A DNA stretch of 64,000 bases from Cordia subcordata (taxonomy: Eukaryota; Streptophyta; Magnoliopsida; Boraginales; Cordiaceae). Where the stretch lies: assembly GCA_028554755.1 (NCBI GenBank), contig JAPTOF010000003.1:8517501-8581500 (forward strand). The letters are read 5' to 3'. The notes beneath the pieces were generated by a model. That model searched no databases and was not told the origin of the DNA. It was given only the letters and a program-made list of their open reading frames with translations. Each line of letters opens with the position of its first letter. Within the stretch, counting starts at the first letter, position 1. Of this stretch, positions 59,201 through 64,000 are shown piece by piece. The position numbers and the translations under genes were made by a program.

Positions 59201-62200
59201 ATTACATATGCCAAACAGATTTACTTCAACAAGGACATTTTATTACTTCATTGTTAATGTGATAAAGTTTTTGCTTTACTAGTTTTAGCATTCCTGGAAT
59301 AATAAATGGCTGTAAAAAAATTTGCAGGTTTGATATCGAAGGGGATGAGGAGGCACAGATGAATTTTACTCCACGAGAACACGCTGAAATCCCAAGTACT
59401 CTTATCCCATCTCCTCCTCCTCCTCAAGATGAGCCCCTGAGACGTAAGCAATATAACAATTCCCTTGGTGGTTTTATCAATATTTAAAAACATTTTGATG
59501 AAATATGCGAGGTAATTCTCAAGAGGAATACTCAACTTCATAAAGTGACACAAAGCATGGGAAATACCACAGCATCTTACTTAGTCCTGCAAAGTGGTTC
59601 CTCATTAACATTATATCACAAGTTTATGTCCATTAATCAATAGAAGGAGCTGGCAGAAGCATGCAGCAGAAGTGCTTCAAAAGGATAGAATTAGGATAGC
59701 ACAAGCATGCTCAAGGTTTCCAGTTATGCCATATATAAAAGTAGTTGTCATTTTGAATTGCGGTTAGAGAAGGATTTAACCAAGATTGATAAAGAGAATA
59801 GGCTAAGAGGATTAAGTAGCTAAGGATGCCCCAAGAATAGACTGTTAAGTCCGGGACCATATTCTCAAAGAGTAAAAAGGGGATCTTTATTGAGAAGCTA
59901 ATGTAATTTTTTCAGAGCAGAACATGCTAATGTAATTTTTTCAGAGCAGAACATACTTCATCATCATAGACTAGTTCAGGTCTTTCTGTTTCAGGGGGAA
60001 GATATCCATACCATGTTAAGTTATTTTACTACAGGATGTTGGATGGAATTCTGAGCTGTCAACAACTATGGGTTGCTTCTTAATCCTTTATGTGCTGATT
60101 AACATGCACTTTCCCCTCCTTGTGTGGTATCCTTCTAATATAATCGTGTAAAAAATTTTTGCACTCAATTTGTTTGGTTGTATTAGTTCTCTCATTCTCC
60201 TATTAAAAAATACCCAAGATACGGAGGGCAAGTATTATAGATCAGAAAAAATTGAAGGATAATTTGCATCATTGCTTAACATATGCACAACTTGGAAGCT
60301 AACCACTGAATAATATGCTTTGAACAGATGATGAAATTCTGGAACAGTATCCTGCAGACCAAGTGAAACAGCAGTCTGATGAGGCAAGGGAAATTCTTCA
60401 GGTAATGTTATCTGCAATGTGCAATCCTAACTAGAAATGTAAAAGGAATCTATAAGGTTAGCTTATGATAATGATTCCTGTAGCACCAGCAGGATCAGAG
60501 GAGACAGGTGCCAGCTAGAAGAAAAGCAAGAAAGCCTGCTTTGTTGCCTATGGATTATGAGCTAACTATAGTTCCTGGCCATATATATCAATCCTGGCTT
60601 CAGAGCTCCTCAGATATTGTTACAAGAAGAGGAAGGAAGAGAAAGGTAGGCTGTAATGGAAGCTCGACAAATCAATTCATAGCTTTTGCTAAATCTTATA
60701 CTTGATAAATGTTGCTGGCTTCAAATGAGCTAAGAATGTAGTAGTTGCTTTATCCTTTTCAATTTTTCTCTTTTCTTTTTTAACTTGGAAGAGTATAACT
60801 GAAAGAGAATGCTGGACTATTTATAACAAAGTGTTGCTATCCTGTATCCTTACAGCACATGGAACCGATGTCAAGCTTGAAAATGAGCTATCTCATGGAT
60901 CTGCCTCCTATAGTACTAAATGATGGGCTATTCGCAAATGAAAACAGAGAAGTGTATTATCCTGCTCCTCTCCTGGAACTGTGGGTGAGGAGTATTCAAC
61001 CACGACATGATTCACCTTCTGGTTAGAATTTTTCTGTTGCCTGTATAATTTTCATTGGAAAAGAAGAGAAGTATAACCTGCCATTGCAACAGGCAGGACG
61101 TCTGAGCCCCAGCCGCCTGAACCATCATCAACATCTCCCCAAGAAAATATGGAATTTGCAGAAGCACCAGGATTTGTAAGTCACTCAATATTTTTCTTCT
61201 TAGAGCATTCATAAAGTAGTTCTATGGTCTCTGTCTGACATGGTATTTTGATGTGAAGAATTTTGAGGATTTTCACAGTGGAGTGGGATCCCAATCTGTT
61301 GGACTGTCCATTGAGAAGCAAAGAACAAATCTTAACATCAAGGGATTGCCCCCTGAAATTCTCATGGAAGGGATCGGACCAAATCTTATGAATGTCAAGG
61401 TGCAACTAGCTGAAGCTAATGGAGTCAGTGGAACAAAGGCCAATTTGTTGGGCACACCCGGAAATTCTGGTATTTTGTGGTGTTAATTCTGTCATATTGT
61501 TCTCTCAGGTTATCTTATTAATGTTACTGGTGAATAAATTGAATTTACTATAAATCCACAGGTGATGATGTAAGATCCTTCCCCAGCTCAGGATCTGGGC
61601 ATGATTTCGTGTCACATAATTCAGAAGTCCATTCAGGGAGGTTAGTGACAAATGCAATGCAATAAACTAATTGTCAGATATAGAAAATATATGGGGCATA
61701 GCTTTCCGTGGAAACATTACGCTTGGCACACAAGACTGCATGTAGTTTGTCAAACTTAAATTCTGTGAGAACATTAGGGATTGGAGTGTTTGTACTAAAA
61801 TTTAGTCCATGATCGTCAGGTCCAGCAAGAAAAGGCCCTACTCTGCATCTGGACACAGTGGAAATGGACTAGAACCAGTATCAGAAGAGAATCCATGGCA
61901 TCATCCTGATCCAAACTTCAAGCTAGCTAGATTACCTGAAAATGATCTTACACCTGAGAAAGGTATGAAATCAAATAATTCTCTTTTCTCCTTTAGTTTA
62001 AAGAGACACTAATTTATTTAGCTTTCTTTGCATACTTGACGCTCAGTTTTGCTTTCGTTGCTTCTGTCAGATCTATTGATTGAGACTGGACCAACACAAA
62101 CTCAGCAATATGCAGTAGTTAACCAACCTACTGACCACATAACTGACTCAATAAGAATGTAATGCCCTCTGTTTATTATCCTTGATCACTCTTAGTTCTA

Positions 62201-62571
62201 TTTTGTCAAGAGTACGTCATTTGATCACTTCTGGTCATACTGGAAAACAAAACATGCAGGCAGCTGAAGGCTCATTTTGACACACCAGGATCTCCTAAAG
62301 TAGAATCTTTGAATCAGCTTGCTTTTGGCATGAATAGGAAAAGAGCAGCACATCTTTTCTATCAAACCTGTGGTATCAGACTCCTTCCTTTTGCTTTTCC
62401 TCTGTTTTCCAAACAAGCGTTAACAAGCTTATCATCTTACTCACACCTCATTTGATCATAATTGAACTGACGGCTTGTCAATATGCAGTTCTTGCCACCC
62501 GAGACTTTATAAAAATCGAGCAAAGGCTTCCATATGGGGACATTCTCATATCTAGAGGAGCAAAGATGTGA
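56245..62571 (+). CDS. REC8 (SYN1): Meiotic cohesin subunit REC8 / SYN1 (alpha-kleisin)
   Basis: Twenty exons give 637 aa (Arabidopsis SYN1 is close to 627): 56245-56297, 56456-56524, 56645-56703, 56808-56852, 57175-57194, 57340-57416, 57845-57965, 58828-58900, 59034-59112, 59328-59443, 60328-60401, 60484-60645, 60856-61021, 61093-61175, 61259-61469, 61562-61640, 61820-61962, 62071-62158, 62260-62372 and 62489-62571. REC8 closes the cohesin ring with SMC1 and SMC3 in meiosis, holds sister chromatids together and is cut by separase. The N-terminal kleisin domain (1-107) has MFYSHQLLARKAPLGQIW and ALRLSGILMGGVVIVYQRK. Middle blocks FERFDIEGDEEAQMN and DYELTIVPGHIYQSWLQ are specific to the SYN1 type. 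The C-terminal winged helix (about 573-637) ends YGDILISRGAKM. All phases close. Exon 9 has an alternative in-frame acceptor at 58986. Exon 15 is the least conserved and least certain. Confidence 0.93.
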
Positions 62572-63360
62572 GGAGCAAACATAAATGCTGTAATCTCTCG
62601 TGCATTTACAACCTTCTACGGGTTCACAATTGCTATTCAGAGCAATGCAAAAACCTGAATCCGTTACTGTTCCTGACTAGGTATAGTGACAGGATTCCAA
62701 ATATTTGGCTTGCAGAATAGGAGAAAGCTGAGGTGTTCTAATTATGTCTTACCAAGAAGTATTTGGTTCTTACTCATCTGGTTATGTCAATATGGAATTT
62801 TCTTTGTGATGTTTTAACATTTGACGCTAATGATGTCATTTAGTGTATGATCAGCTCATTCTTCTAACAGAAGCCCCTCGGGTTTTCGGTTATTAATTTC
62901 CGAGAGGCCATTCTTCCTAGGTGTGGTGTATATGCGGAGAAAACCTTATGAGCATGTTGTATATTTGTCTATCAATGAGTAGAGAATTTATTGCATTGAG
63001 TAATCGGACTATCAACAGATGCCCTCAATGTGAAAGTAAACTGAAAAATGGAGTGGAAGAGAAATCAGACCGTAATCAAATCTTGTATTGTTCACGCTCT
63101 TCGCAAATTCTGTTTGTTGATGAGGAGATCGATTGATTTTCGAAAAATCTTGCCGGGAGATTAGCTCTGTATAGTATTCGAGAGAAATGATTCTCATTAT
63201 CGATCAATGATTGAGTTTAGCTTAGAAGCTATTTATAGTAGTATACATTAGCTATAATAGCTTTCAACTCAAGCTACAACTATTCTGCCAACTGTAACCA
63301 ACTCCCATAACAACCTAACGACCTCAAGTGTCTCAGTGAAGCTGCACTGCGGAGCTGGCA
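62572..63360 (+). other. 3' flank of REC8 and intergenic sequence
   Basis: The first 300 bases are the likely 3' untranslated region. The short open frames (62921-63136 and others) show no family pattern. Confidence 0.45.
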
Positions 63361-63560
63361 AATCAGGTTTGTATTTGGGATTTTTTATTTTTTTGACCCA
63401 ATTTTTAATATATTGTGCAAAAATAACCTGCTTTTGAATTGGATTTAAAAAATGACCCAATCTCGCTCTGGGAACGTGTCGGGCGCGTTCCAGGCCGCGT
63501 TCCCGGAACGCGGCTGGTGTTTTTTGCAATTTTTTTTTTAACATACCTTGTTTTTCATTA
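63361..63560 (-). mobile_element. Terminal part of an element that runs off the right edge
   Basis: Contains a GC-rich imperfect palindrome around 63465-63510 (GGAACGTGTC, then GCGTTCC words and GGAACGCGG). Sequence of this kind is common and repeated in plant genomes. The coding remnant at 63812-63954 reads towards it on the minus strand, so it is probably the 3' end of that element. The exact terminus is not known. Confidence 0.4.
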
Positions 63561-63811
63561 TGTTTTTATGTGACGGTATTACGCTTTTTCCTTATGCAGT
63601 TATTTATGATCTGTAGATGCTTTTATTTTAGCATTATGGACACTACATTATCAATTGGACATTATACACGTAATTCTTTCTGTTCAAGTGAACATTATGC
63701 TGTAATTGTAAACAAAATATTACAAAATTACAATTAAGTAATTACATAACAACATTTAAGATTACAACTAATACACATTATATAACAACATTACCAGATT
63801 ACAACTATACG
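63561..63811 (-). other. Non-coding 3' region of the right-edge element
   Basis: AT-rich. Between 63700 and 63800 it has repeated ACAACATTA-like words. No reading frame. Confidence 0.4.
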
Positions 63812-63954
63812 CTATGCATTTTGATTATTGGGGCAAGTTGGAGCAGTGTGGCCTTGTTGACCGCATGTTGTACACCTTCGTCGTCCACCTTGGTTTTAGC
63901 GATCCATCTTGTTTCAAATGCACCGGCCTCCAGCTTGAAATAATGTCCATAATG
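63812..63954 (-). pseudogene. Last exon with a CCHC zinc knuckle (transposase or related protein)
   Basis: A splice acceptor (TTTCAG on the minus strand, 63955-63960) precedes a frame that ends at TAG (63812-63814). It contains RRRCTTCGQQGHTAPTCPNN, a CX2CX4HX4C zinc knuckle, after a glycine- and arginine-rich stretch. Two stops break it: TGA at 63914-63916 and TAA at 63896-63898, where CGA and CAA would keep the frame open. Such C-terminal knuckles occur in Mutator-like transposases and in some other plant transposon proteins; the rest is outside the window. Confidence 0.55.
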
Positions 63955-64000
63955 CTGAAATAAAAGCATTCACGGATAATAAATAATTGCATGAGGGAAA

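Noticed and set aside
63269..63544. 91-residue minus-strand frame rich in arginine
   Set aside because: It reads through the GC-rich palindromic transposon terminus; such frames recur wherever that repeat lies.

Overview
The window is nuclear DNA from a flowering plant, most likely a eudicot. It is AT-rich, has intron-containing genes with GT-AG junctions, and carries typical plant transposons. Three host genes can be read almost completely, all on the + strand: the alpha subunit of translation initiation factor eIF2 (20501-25930, 7 exons, 343 aa), a Golgi PMT-type putative methyltransferase (49464-53633, 8 exons, 621 aa, PMT23-like), and the meiotic cohesin kleisin REC8/SYN1 (56245-62571, 20 exons, 637 aa). 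Every exon junction was placed by hand from reading frame and splice consensus; no RNA evidence was available. No organelle DNA, tRNA gene, rRNA gene or CRISPR array was seen.

Left part (1-20000): a pile of nested, decayed mobile elements. A Copia element (Copia-1, +) enters from the left edge. Its 3' LTR is split by a solo Sirevirus-type LTR (2437-3482) and by a complete minus-strand Copia element (Copia-2, 4151-11219). Beyond that LTR is a hAT transposon remnant (11775-15600), itself interrupted by a Tourist-like MITE and about 1 kb of unrecognised DNA. Then come a degenerate gypsy-type transposon protein and a gypsy integrase fragment present as three 234-bp tandem copies just upstream of the eIF2-alpha promoter region.

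Middle part (20500-44550): the eIF2-alpha gene, with telo-boxes in its leader and a Tourist-like MITE in intron 5. It is followed by a 1,060-bp Mutator-type foldback element with perfect 9-bp target duplications. Next is Copia-3 (+, 27947-44544, TSD TGGAA), which contains a nested minus-strand Sirevirus-like element, Sire-1 (28596-38341, TSD ACATA). Sire-1 has a long gag with two zinc knuckles and a coiled-coil stretch, a broken pol, and a third ORF between pol and the 3' LTR.

Right part (44550-64000): four foldback or TIR elements lie in the 4.1 kb before the PMT gene. The PMT and REC8 genes follow head to tail about 2.6 kb apart. Between them are another foldback element and a duplicated segment ending in A-tracts. 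The right edge enters another element, read on the minus strand, whose last exon encodes a CCHC zinc knuckle broken by two stops. The three host genes have unrelated roles (translation initiation, Golgi wall-polysaccharide modification, meiotic cohesion) and nothing suggests they act as a unit. I found no convincing new biological system. The most unusual structures are the integrase triplication, the third ORF and repeated polypurine tracts of Sire-1, and the dated nesting of elements.
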